Counted from the first letter of the stretch, positions 1-5,644 are shown. The stretch is DNA of 8,195 nucleotides from Gemmataceae bacterium (GCA_947490035.1 CANLGS010000139.1:1-8195), one strand, 5' to 3'. Program-made: numbers and translations. The notes: generated by a model from the letters alone, not told the origin.

Positions 1-968
1 CCGTCGAACGGGGCGCCGTGGTGGTACTCCTCGCGTTGGAAGAGTTTCTTGCCGTTGAGGAAGATTTGCACCGCGGTCGCGCACGTGACGCGAATCTCGC
101 ACGGCGTTTCCTTTTCCGCCACGACGACGGCACGCGCGTAGGCCACCGCGTCCTTGTGCTGCGCGAGCAACTTGTTCAGGTCGAACGTGCCGGACTTGTT
201 CGCGGTGGCGGGCGGCGCCCACTTCAGTTCGGCGTCGCCCTTGCCCTTGAACGTGCCGCTGGCGTCGGTCGCGGCTTCGGGCGGGTACGCGACCGCGAAC
301 CCCTTGCCCGCGGTGCTGTCGAACGGGCCGACGAGCGACGCGAACGTGACGAACCCGAACTGCTCGGTGACGCTCGCCTTCCCGCCGTTGGCCTTGACCT
401 TCTCCGCGACCAGTTCCACCTGGTCCTTGTCGCGCGTGAAGGTGAAGAGTTTCTCCAGATCGGCTTTGATGGTCGGCCGGGCGAGCTTCTCAAGAATGTC
501 GAGTTGGTGGGCGATGGCGTCGCGCCGCATGTCCGGCGACTTGTCGTTGAGGAAGTCCGGCAGCAACCGCGACTTCGCGCCCGCGTCCTGCGCGACGAGT
601 AGTTCGTAGGCGGCGCGGCGCGCGAGTGCGGACCGCTTCGTGTCCTTGACGAACGCTTCGAGTTTGTCGGCCGGCAGCGAGCGGTTGTTGGCCTTCTCGC
701 TCTCGGCGATGGCGTCCACCGCGGTGCGGAGCCAGTTGGCCGCGGTGGGGTTGGTGTCGTCGAACGCTTCGAGCGCCGGCAGCAGCGCGGCGCCGCCCTT
801 GCTCACGAGAGTCTTCCACGCGGGGCTGGCGTCCTCGTTGCCCTTGCCTTCTTTGGTTACCGCCTTGAGCGCGGCGAGGGCGCGAGTGGTGTCGTCGTCC
901 GCGGCCCGCGCAGGGGCCAGCGCGAGCGCCGCGACGAGGGCGAGTACAAGCGAACTGCGAAGGTGCAT
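1..968 (-). CDS. Secreted HEAT-like helical protein with C-terminal beta domain (3' end outside window)
   Basis: Reading leftward from ATG at 968, an uninterrupted frame runs to the window edge: 322 complete codons and no stop, so the C-terminus is missing. The start is supported by a GAGGA sequence about 8 nt upstream and by a signal peptide: residues 1-22 have basic MHLR, a Leu/Ala core, and a likely cleavage after ARA. Residues 25-200 are Ala/Leu/Lys-rich helices resembling HEAT-type repeats (for example ARRAAYELL, 117-124). From about residue 204 the texture changes to beta-rich, with VGPFD (213-217), YPPE (228-231) and FLNGKKLF (303-310), as in jelly-roll-like modules of planctomycete secreted proteins. 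It is probably exported and may bind a ligand or partner. No catalytic motif is visible and the substrate is unknown. It lies downstream of the PSP1-like gene, separated from it by a 280-nt repeat block, so it is probably a separate transcription unit. Confidence 0.8.
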   Translation of the reverse strand, partial: MHLRSSLVLALVAALALAPARAADDDTTRALAALKAVTKEGKGNEDASPAWKTLVSKGGAALLPALEAFDDTNPTAANWLRTAVDAIAESEKANNRSLPADKLEAFVKDTKRSALARRAAYELLVAQDAGAKSRLLPDFLNDKSPDMRRDAIAHQLDILEKLARPTIKADLEKLFTFTRDKDQVELVAEKVKANGGKASVTEQFGFVTFASLVGPFDSTAGKGFAVAYPPEAATDASGTFKGKGDAELKWAPPATANKSGTFDLNKLLAQHKDAVAYARAVVVAEKETPCEIRVTCATAVQIFLNGKKLFQREEYHHGAPFD

Positions 969-982
969 TGGGTCGTCCTCAA

Positions 983-1248
983 TGTGGTCCGCCGCTCCGC
1001 GGCGGTCTTCTTTTCTTGTGGCGCACGCGTCTCGCCTGCGTCTTCTGTCTGGTGGAGCAGTACAGGCCAGAGGCCCAATGGCACTCACTTTGTGCTTCTC
1101 TTCTCTTGTGGCACAGGCTTCCAGCCTGTGATTCTCAGGCACACAGGCTGGAACCCTGTGCCACAAAACCACAAAGTAAGTGCCATTGGGCCAGAGGCCC
1201 GCACCACAACAAGAAAGGCAGAAGACCTCCGCGGAGCGGCGGACCACA
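983..1248. repeat. Composite triple-nested palindromic repeat
   Basis: Three inverted repeats are nested inside one another. The outer arms are 983-1010 and 1221-1248; the first 20 nt match perfectly, and 27 of 28 match overall. They contain the self-complementary core CCGCCGC-TCC-GCGGCGG (989-1005). The middle arms are 1072-1093 and 1171-1192 (21 of 22 match). The inner arms are 1106-1130 and 1142-1166 (24 of 25 match) around an 11-nt loop, and each inner arm also folds on itself (CACAGGCT-TCC-AGCCTGTG). An unpaired related half unit (GTGGCGCACGCG) lies at 1018-1045. The block fills nearly all of the spacer between the PSP1-like gene and the secreted gene, and its right edge touches the PSP1-like stop codon. 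No coding potential is evident. Confidence 0.9.
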
Positions 1249-1249
1249 C

Positions 1250-1918
1250 TCACACCAGTGGCGTTCTCGTCTCCGCACTCTGCTCCATCTTGCGGCGCAG
1301 GTCGGCGAAGTACGCGGTCATCTCGTCGGCCGACTTCACCTTGCCGCTCGAACACGACTTGCTCGCACAGCCCTTCTTCGCGCCGTCCCTGCTGTCGGTG
1401 CCGCACGACGAGCAACCGCCGCCTTCGGAACCGCAACCGGGTTTGTCGCACTTCGCCGCGACCGGCTCCGGGTCTTTGGTCACCGCCGTTTGGGAGAGGT
1501 CGAGCAGACGCACGGCAAGGCCGAACCGCGCCGACAACTCCGCGAACAGCGGGGTCGCGTCGCACGCGCCCCACGCGAGGCCGTGCAGAATGAGGTGGCC
1601 GTCGAGCGTGAGTTCCGCGTCCACGAACGCCAGTGGCAGTTCGCTCGCGGCGGCAGTCGCGGCTTCGAGCAACGCGGCTTCGCGCGCGGGGAACGTATCG
1701 GTGAGCGCGTCGTCATCGGCGGTTGCGGCGCGAAGCAACTCGCCTTCGGTGGAGAGGGAAGGTGCGAACTTCTCGCCGGGTTCGCACAGCACCACGCCCG
1801 GCTCGACGCCGCGCGGCCCGCGAACGACCACGCGCGCGCCGCGCGCGAGCGGCGCGCCCGACGTGAACCGGCCGACGAACCCGGACCGGCCGAACTGTAC
1901 GAGGGTGGAAGTCGTCAC
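1250..1918 (-). CDS. PSP1-like (YaaT-type) protein with Cys-rich C-terminal tail
   Basis: The protein has 222 aa from a GTG start at 1918. That start overlaps the upstream stop codon by 4 nt (GTGA), which implies translational coupling. A longer in-frame reading would run deep into the upstream gene and become Arg-rich, so it is rejected. Residues 5-45 (VQFGRSGFVGRF, then RGARVVVRGPRGVEPGVVL) resemble the N-terminal part of the PSP1 domain, and 105-141 (LDGHLILHG ... LSARFGLAVRLLDLS) resemble its C-terminal part. In Bacillus, the PSP1 protein YaaT works in a complex reported to carry Fe-S clusters. The tail holds six Cys in 33 residues (157, 162, 169, 172, 184, 189) with Gly/Ser spacers, followed by a helix at 196-212. 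The tail suggests metal or Fe-S binding, which is inference. The assignment to PSP1 rests on pattern only; the protein could instead be a planctomycete-specific relative. Confidence 0.62.
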   Translation of the reverse strand: MTTSTLVQFGRSGFVGRFTSGAPLARGARVVVRGPRGVEPGVVLCEPGEKFAPSLSTEGELLRAATADDDALTDTFPAREAALLEAATAAASELPLAFVDAELTLDGHLILHGLAWGACDATPLFAELSARFGLAVRLLDLSQTAVTKDPEPVAAKCDKPGCGSEGGGCSSCGTDSRDGAKKGCASKSCSSGKVKSADEMTAYFADLRRKMEQSAETRTPLV

Positions 1919-2550
1919 TTCGCCGCTTCCTGCTCGAAGCCCATGAACTCGCGCATGTTCTTGTCGTACTCGTGCTGCCCGCCCTCGGAACTCAGGTCGA
2001 GGCGAAGCTCGTTCACGACCTTCACGCTCAGGTCTTTCAGCCACAGCGTCCAGCACGCGCCGCAGATTTCGGCGTGGATGCGCAGCCCGATGGCGTCGGG
2101 CAGCGGCGGCTTGTCGAGTTGCTTCGCGCGCTTGCCTTCCATGCAACCGGGCCGCTCGCAGCGGAAGCCGGTGCCGGGGCTACCGTCGTCCTCGGTCGTC
2201 GTCGTCGCGACTTGCTTCTTGGGGATGGGCGCGCCGAGTTGGTCGAGGTGCTTCGCCATCGCATCGCGCGGCACGCGGTCGCCGCGATCGTCGGCGATCG
2301 TCCAACCCTTCGTGAACACTTCGACCGCTTCGGACTTCTTGTCGAGCTTCAGCAGGCTCTCGCCGAGGAACTTGAACGCGGTGGAGAACTCCGGGGTGAT
2401 TTCGAGCGTGCGCCGGAAGCACTTCACCGCGTCCTCGAACTGCCCGTCTTCGAGGAGGAACTGTCCGAGTCGGTAGTGCGCGAGGTCGTTCTCCGGGTCT
2501 TCTTGCGCCATGTTGCGGAAGCGTGCGATCTGCTCGGCGAGATTGTTCAT
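1915..2550 (-). CDS. TPR protein fused to a YggX-like Fe(II)-trafficking domain with four Cys
   Basis: The protein has 211 aa. Residues 22-55 and 56-89 form two TPR units (AHYRLGQFLLEDGQFEDAV; AFKFLGESLLKLDKKSEAV). A Thr/Asp-rich linker (115-127) follows. The C-terminal part (about 128-205) matches the YggX/Fe(2+)-trafficking pattern: GLRIHAEI (155-162), W..W (167-170), VVNELRLDL (178-186), then a helix ending MREFMGF (199-205). YggX in enterobacteria protects Fe-S enzymes from oxidative damage and is a stand-alone protein of about 90 aa. Here it is enlarged by the TPR region and carries CERPGC (131, 136) plus CGAC (163, 166), which could form a zinc- or iron-binding knuckle. It overlaps the PSP1-like gene by 4 nt. 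The start ATG has only a weak upstream purine stretch. The fold assignment is from motif recognition; iron binding is inferred. Confidence 0.75.
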   Translation of the reverse strand: MNNLAEQIARFRNMAQEDPENDLAHYRLGQFLLEDGQFEDAVKCFRRTLEITPEFSTAFKFLGESLLKLDKKSEAVEVFTKGWTIADDRGDRVPRDAMAKHLDQLGAPIPKKQVATTTTEDDGSPGTGFRCERPGCMEGKRAKQLDKPPLPDAIGLRIHAEICGACWTLWLKDLSVKVVNELRLDLSSEGGQHEYDKNMREFMGFEQEAAK

Positions 2551-2591
2551 GGTCGGCGGCGCCTGGGATGCGGGAGCGAGAAAGTTGGGGT

Positions 2592-2597
2592 ATTGTA
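2592..2597 (-). promoter_or_regulatory. Possible -10 box for the TPR/PSP1-like pair
   Basis: On the minus strand TACAAT (5 of 6 to TATAAT) lies 41 nt upstream of the ATG at 2550. No convincing -35 box is found at 16-18 nt, and the sequence further upstream enters the palindromic repeat. This is a weak call based on the -10 alone. Confidence 0.3.
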
Positions 2598-2625
2598 GGC
2601 GCGAGGGCGTCAGCGACCGGAGGCT

Positions 2626-2774
2626 CTTGTCTTTGCCCTCTCCCCTTGCGGGAGAGGGTGGCCGGCGCTTCGCCGGACGGGTGAGGGGGTGGCGCCTTCG
2701 GTGGGTTAGCCTTCACCCCTCACCCGGCTCGAAGACTCGCCACCCTCTCCCGCAAGGGGAGAGGGAAAGACAAG
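2626..2774. repeat. Long palindromic repeat, CCCTCTCCCC family
   Basis: The arms are 2626-2662 and 2739-2774, complementary except for a single inserted base. The core motif is CCCTCTCCCCTTGCGGGAG. An inner, less perfect pair (about 2677-2692 with 2713-2728) is built around CGGGTGAGGGG. The element starts 15 nt after the stop codon of the secreted protein gene at 2790 and ends about 30 nt before the putative -10 of the TPR gene. This kind of CCCTCACCC/CCCTCTCCC palindrome recurs in GC-rich genomes. Here it may act as a transcript 3' end, although no T tract follows. Confidence 0.9.
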
Positions 2775-2789
2775 CACTTCTCCGTGGTT

Positions 2790-3623
2790 TCAGTTCGCCG
2801 GCGCCACGGTGACCGGCAGTTTGTACGCCGTGGTCTTCTTCGTCACGCGGTCGGTCGCGGTGATCTCCACGGTGAACTTCCCCGGCCGGCTCATGAACAG
2901 CGGGAACTGGAGCGGGAACGCGCCGTCGGCCTCCTTCACCGGCTGGAGCGCCTTCGCGTCCTGAATGTGTCTGCGCGGCGTGGTCAGGAGTGGGGCGCCC
3001 TTCTCATCGAGTATCTGGCACACGATCTCCACGTCGGGCTGCTTCGTCTTCGCGTCGCGCTCGAACGAGGCGATGCTGAACTGGACGAAGATGGTCTGCC
3101 CGACCTGGCCGGCGGTCGGGGCGGAGAGGCGCCCGTCGATGTCGTAGGTGGTGTACACCGCGACGACCCCGAACTCCTTCTTCGCGACCTCGAACTTCAC
3201 GGCCAGGTTGCCGGTCGCCTTCGACTTCGTGTCGGCCACGACGAGTTTGCACGTGTACCCGCCGGCGGCCTGGTCCAGGCCGAGGGTGACGAACGCGCGG
3301 GCCGGCATCTTGTTGCCCCGCAGCGGGACGAACTCGGTCAGCTCGCGCGGCTTCTCCTTCGGCTCGTTGGGCGGCGGGAGGATGCGCGCCCCGGCCGCGT
3401 TGAGCACCTCCATCTCGATCGTGTACCGGGCGACGCCCTCGCCGTCGATGGAGATGCCGTCGATGTCGAAGGCGATGAACAGGATGTCGCCGGGCAGCAG
3501 TTTGGCGGCCTCGCGGGTCGGGCCGAGTTCGCCGACGGTGAGCCGCACGTTAGTGAGTTTCAACTCCCCGGCGGGTTGGGCCGGCAGACCCGTCAGGACG
3601 GCGAGCGCGATCGTGGCCAGCAT
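2790..3623 (-). CDS. Secreted protein with two tandem Ig-like beta domains
   Basis: The protein has 277 aa. ATG at 3623 has the ribosome-binding sequence AGAGGAAG 8 nt upstream. Residues 1-18 form a short export signal (MLATIALAVLTGLPAQPA). The rest divides into two similar halves. Half one is about 19-147 (PGDILFIAFDIDG, 44-56; VLNAAGARILPPP, 73-85; TCKLVVADTKSKATGNLAVKFEV). Half two is about 150-275 (VGQTIFVQFSIASFE, 174-188; ILDEKGAPLLTTP, 204-216; FTVEITATDRVTKKTTAYKLPVTV). Each half ends in a strand-turn-strand typical of an Ig-like sandwich, which suggests an internal duplication. Only two Cys are present and no catalytic signature is seen. It is probably a periplasmic or surface binding or structural protein; no named family is recognised. 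It has its own unit, bounded by a repeat downstream and a non-coding stretch upstream. Confidence 0.82.
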   Translation of the reverse strand: MLATIALAVLTGLPAQPAGELKLTNVRLTVGELGPTREAAKLLPGDILFIAFDIDGISIDGEGVARYTIEMEVLNAAGARILPPPNEPKEKPRELTEFVPLRGNKMPARAFVTLGLDQAAGGYTCKLVVADTKSKATGNLAVKFEVAKKEFGVVAVYTTYDIDGRLSAPTAGQVGQTIFVQFSIASFERDAKTKQPDVEIVCQILDEKGAPLLTTPRRHIQDAKALQPVKEADGAFPLQFPLFMSRPGKFTVEITATDRVTKKTTAYKLPVTVAPAN

Positions 3624-3910
3624 GGTGGAGCTTCCTCTGAATTGAGAGACGGGTACGGCGGCGCTATCAGTTCCAACACCGTATTGTCTTCGCCGTTGAC
3701 GGTTCCGACCAGTGGCGACCGCACCACATGCTCCGGGGCGCGCGAATACACCGGCAAGGGCGAACCGAGAAAAATGTGGAAGTGGCCTTCGCGCGACACG
3801 TTCCGCGTGTATTATTCCGTTGGCTCGACGGGTCGCGTATCCGTAACGCGACGGACTAAAGGTCTCCGGGTGTCGCTTGGTCGCGGTGCCCGCAGGCGTG
3901 ACAAAGTTTT
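3624..3910. other. Intergenic stretch with no recognised gene
   Basis: This lies between the secreted two-domain gene and the small plus-strand unit. It contains one minus-strand frame from a GTG at 3799 running 31 nt into the secreted gene (68 codons, ends 3593), with no good ribosome-binding site and no recognisable domain. TATTAT at 3810-3815 could serve as a plus-strand -10 box, but no -35 partner is convincing. No palindromic repeat is seen, unlike most other spacers in the window. Confidence 0.5.
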
Positions 3911-3922
3911 AAGGAGGTGATC
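3911..3922 (+). promoter_or_regulatory. Full-length Shine-Dalgarno sequence
   Basis: AAGGAGGTGATC is complementary over 12 bases to the usual 16S rRNA 3' end. GGAGG ends 7 nt before a GTG at 3925. It is the strongest ribosome-binding site in the window, stronger than those of the ribosomal protein genes, and it points to the plus strand. Confidence 0.6.
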
Positions 3923-3924
3923 CC

Positions 3925-3999
3925 GTGCCTAATGACCATTGTATGAAGGGCCGGCCGGTTCAAACTTCTTCTCCATGGCGCAAGCTGTGGCCGAATTGA
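3925..3999 (+). CDS. Candidate 24-residue small protein or leader peptide
   Basis: This is a GTG-initiated frame of 24 codons ending in TGA (MPNDHCMKGRPVQT, then SSPWRKLWPN). The reason to call it is the context, not the peptide: the optimally spaced 12-base Shine-Dalgarno sequence at 3911-3922, a short hairpin right after the stop (4002-4008 with 4018-4024), and a strong terminator 42 nt downstream. The peptide is basic, has two Trp near its C-terminus and one Cys, and has no transmembrane segment. No family is recognised. A second, four-codon frame starts at ATG 3932. Alternatives are a structured small RNA that uses the Shine-Dalgarno sequence as a ribosome-contact site, or the remnant of a longer gene. 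It is convergent with rplI. Confidence 0.4.
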   Translation: MPNDHCMKGRPVQTSSPWRKLWPN

Positions 4000-4032
4000 A
4001 GAACGGTCGCAACGGGTGACCGTTAACCGGCC
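3953..4032 (+). ncRNA. Candidate structured RNA around the small frame
   Basis: GGCCGGTT (3953-3960) pairs perfectly with AACCGGCC (4025-4032), closing an 80-nt domain. Inside it AACGGTC (4002-4008) pairs with GACCGTT (4018-4024) around a 9-nt loop. The terminator hairpin follows 9 nt later. This is consistent with the 3' part of a short plus-strand transcript, but the fold is read by eye and there is no comparative support. Confidence 0.3.
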
Positions 4033-4035
4033 GCC

Positions 4036-4073
4036 TAAAAAGAGCCGCCGGGGGATAAAACCCCCGGCGGCTC
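4036..4073 (-). terminator. Strong intrinsic terminator after rplI (possibly bidirectional)
   Basis: A perfect 13-bp stem (GAGCCGCCGGGGG, 4042-4054, with 4061-4073) has a 6-nt loop. On the minus strand it is followed by TTTTT (4037-4041), the classic intrinsic terminator arrangement, about 170 nt after the rplI stop. On the plus strand it is followed by GCTTCGTTTTG, so it may also end the small plus-strand unit. Confidence 0.88.
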
Positions 4074-4081
4074 GCTTCGTT

Positions 4082-4240
4082 TTGTAGGGTGGACAACGCG
4101 TTGCGCCGTCCCACCAGTCTTTGGATTTGTGGCACAGACATTCCTGTCTGTGTGCTTGGAGGATGCAAACGCACAGACAGGAATGTCTGTGCCACAAGAG
4201 AAAAAGGTGGGACGGCGTAGAGCCTTGTCCCACCCTACAA
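4082..4240. repeat. Composite palindrome: GTAGGGTGG outer arms around a GTGGCACAGACATTCC core
   Basis: The outer arms 4082-4115 and 4206-4240 are imperfect inverted copies of TTGTAGGGTGG...CCGTCCCACC. The inner arms 4127-4152 and 4172-4197 are complementary over all 26 nt, around a 19-nt loop. Each inner arm is itself self-complementary (CACAGACA-TTCC-TGTCTGTG). The element begins 3 nt after the rplI stop codon. The inner core recurs at 5753-5819 and, in a variant form, at 1106-1166. Confidence 0.92.
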
Positions 4241-4243
4241 ACG

Positions 4244-4819
4244 TTACTTCCGCCCCTTCAGCGCGACGACGAGCACCTGAATCTTGGCCTCGATGCCGTA
4301 GCCGAGCGAGAGCGGGACTTCGGTCAGCGAGTTCGCTTCGCGGATCGGGTTCTCGAGCTTGACCATCTCAGGCTCGACCTTCAGGTTTTTACTCTTCAGC
4401 GCCTTACTGATCTCGATCGGCCCGATCGACCCGTACAGGTGATCTTCGTCAGTTGCGTTCGCTTCGATGGTGACCGCGGGCAGGCGGGTGAGCTGCTCGG
4501 CGAGCACCTTGAGGTCCGCGATCTTGGCCTCGCGTGCCTTCTCGACCTTGATCTTGTAGGTCGCGAGGGTGTGCAGGTTTTCGGCGGTGGGGATGACCGC
4601 TTTGCCGTAGGGGATGAGGTAGTTGCGGGCGTACCCGGCCTTCACCTCGACGATCTCGCCCTGCTTGCCGACGTGCGCGGTGTCGTCCACCAGGACGACG
4701 AGCGTGCCGCCGTGCGGCCCCCGCTTGACCTGGTTCCGCACGCGGACCTTCTTCTGGGGCAGTTTCTTCTCTTTGGGCTTGTCGCTCGCGGCGGTGCCCT
4801 TGTTCGCGGTCTTGGCCAT
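4244..4819 (-). CDS. rplI: 50S ribosomal protein L9 with N-terminal extension
   Basis: The protein has 191 aa, against about 148 for typical L9. The L9 N-domain begins near residue 40: VVLVDDTAHVGKQGEIVEVK, then AGYARNYLIPYGKAV (61-75), the family signature around the rRNA-binding loop. The long connecting helix (about 80-110) and the C-terminal domain (PIREANSLTEVPLSLGYG onward, to about 188) are intact. L9 binds 23S rRNA near the L1 stalk and helps maintain reading frame. The extra 39 residues are Lys-rich (KPKEKKLPQKKVRVR) and may contact rRNA. ATG at 4819 is the first in-frame start and has only a weak GGGA-type site upstream. It is the last gene of the rplY-pth-rpsF-ssb-rplI cluster. rpsR is missing from its usual place just upstream. 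Confidence 0.95.
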   Translation of the reverse strand: MAKTANKGTAASDKPKEKKLPQKKVRVRNQVKRGPHGGTLVVLVDDTAHVGKQGEIVEVKAGYARNYLIPYGKAVIPTAENLHTLATYKIKVEKAREAKIADLKVLAEQLTRLPAVTIEANATDEDHLYGSIGPIEISKALKSKNLKVEPEMVKLENPIREANSLTEVPLSLGYGIEAKIQVLVVALKGRK

Positions 4820-4849
4820 GATCGAGTCCCGTCCCGTACTCGTGTGAAA

Positions 4850-4880
4850 CCGGGCGAGCGCCGAAAAGGCGCCCGCCCGG
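4850..4880 (-). promoter_or_regulatory. GC-rich leader hairpin upstream of rplI
   Basis: CCGGGCGAGCGCC (4850-4862) and GGCGCCCGCCCGG (4868-4880) form a 13-bp stem with one mismatch and a 5-nt loop. On the minus strand it is followed by TTTCAC, 30 nt before the rplI start. It could attenuate transcription or adjust L9 translation. The T run is too short to call it a terminator. Confidence 0.5.
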
Positions 4881-4918
4881 AGAATTACTGATTCACTTGG
4901 CGACGGGGCGGACCGACT

Positions 4919-4978
4919 TTGTGGTGACGGGCCGCTGGCCTGTCATTGCTCTGACAGGCCAGCGGCCCGTCACCACAA
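4919..4978. repeat. Perfect 27-bp palindrome between ssb and rplI
   Basis: The arms 4919-4945 and 4952-4978 are complementary at every position around a 6-nt loop. The sequence runs TTGTGGTGACGGGCCGCTGG in the left arm. It lies 12 nt after the ssb stop codon. GGCCGCTGGCC inside each arm is itself palindromic. The perfect arm identity suggests recent origin or gene-conversion-like upkeep. Confidence 0.95.
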
Positions 4979-4990
4979 CACACCACAAAC

Positions 4991-5587
4991 TCAGAACGGG
5001 ATGGGGTCTCCACTCCCGCCGCCCGCGTTGCCGCCGCTGTCGCCGTCGTCGTCATCGTTCGCCGGCGGTGGGGCGCTCCGACCGCCACCGCTGGCGGGGC
5101 GCCCGCCGCCGCTCGTCTGGCGGTTGCCGCCGCCGCCGCTCGCGCCACCACCGTACCCGCCGCTCGATTGCCGCCCGCCGCCGCCGGACTCGGCGTCGTC
5201 GCCCCCGCCCCCGCCGCCGTCGTTCTTGCCGCCGATGAACTCGAGGCCGTCCACGACGAGTTTGTGCTTCGAGCGCTTCCCGCCGCCGTTCTTGTCGTCC
5301 CACTGGTCGAGTTGCAAGCGCCCCTCGACGTACAGTGAGTCGCCCTTCTTGCAGAACCGGGTGATCAGTTCCGGCAGGTTCCGCTTCGAGTCCGGGCGAC
5401 TGAACACCTCGCAGTCGATGAACAGCGGGTTCGGGTCGTTCTCCCACTCTCCGGTTTGCGGGTTCTTCTTGCTCCGCCCGACGGCGAACCCGAACTTGAC
5501 CACCGTGCCGCCTTTGGGCAGATCACGCGGCGGTTCGGGATCCCTCGTGAGCCGTCCGATCAGCATCACCTTGTTCAGAGTCGCCAT
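4991..5587 (-). CDS. ssb: Single-stranded DNA-binding protein
   Basis: The protein has 198 aa (E. coli SSB has 178). Residues 1-118 form the OB fold: MATLNKVMLIGRLTRDPEP at the N-terminus, FGFAVGRSKK (32-41), FIDCEVFSRP (56-65), and KKGDSLYVEGRLQLDQW (80-96). Residues 121-192 are a disordered Gly/Asp/Asn linker rich in GGG runs. The protein ends DPIPF, the acidic tip through which SSB recruits replication and repair enzymes. It binds single-stranded DNA as a tetramer during replication, recombination and repair. The start is fixed by GAGGAGGT 5 nt upstream of ATG 5587. An 8-bp stem in the leader (5609-5616 with 5637-5644) may affect access to this site. The rpsF-ssb order is common in bacteria. 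The Gly codon runs give a long spurious plus-strand frame. Confidence 0.97.
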   Translation of the reverse strand: MATLNKVMLIGRLTRDPEPPRDLPKGGTVVKFGFAVGRSKKNPQTGEWENDPNPLFIDCEVFSRPDSKRNLPELITRFCKKGDSLYVEGRLQLDQWDDKNGGGKRSKHKLVVDGLEFIGGKNDGGGGGGDDAESGGGGRQSSGGYGGGASGGGGNRQTSGGGRPASGGGRSAPPPANDDDDGDSGGNAGGGSGDPIPF

Positions 5588-5608
5588 GTGCGACCTCCTC
5601 GCGGGCCT

Positions 5609-5644
5609 CCCCTGACAGGAGTAGTTTGAGCTGAAGGTCAGGGG
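5609..5644 (-). promoter_or_regulatory. Stem-loop in the ssb leader
   Basis: CCCCTGAC (5609-5616) and GTCAGGGG (5637-5644) form a perfect 8-bp stem with a 20-nt loop. It ends 8 nt before the ssb Shine-Dalgarno sequence on the minus strand. A role in translational control is possible, but this rests only on position. Confidence 0.4.

Noticed and set aside
18..602. 194-codon plus-strand frame near the left edge
   Set aside because: The minus strand here reads as one open secreted protein with a signal peptide and ribosome-binding site; the plus frame is its antisense.
983..1248. CRISPR array
   Set aside because: The repeats are inverted and nested, not direct and evenly spaced, and no cas gene is present.
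968..2476. 502-codon plus-strand frame
   Set aside because: It is antisense to the PSP1-like and TPR genes and starts in the nested repeat; its Arg/His-rich composition is typical of an antisense shadow.
2784..3920. 378-codon plus-strand frame
   Set aside because: It is antisense to the secreted protein gene, which has a signal peptide and a good ribosome-binding site. The plus frame shows no domain.
3909..3924. Minus-strand GGATCACCTCCTTA, identical to a 16S rRNA 3' end
   Set aside because: The match covers only about 14 nt and the flanking bases do not fit 16S rRNA; a Shine-Dalgarno sequence on the plus strand explains it better.
3929..4195. Minus-strand frame giving a protein with MAQTFLSV and QTGMSVPQ
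   Set aside because: These words are translations of the GTGGCACAGACATTCC repeat and reappear wherever the repeat occurs (also 4129-4362 and 5744-5959).
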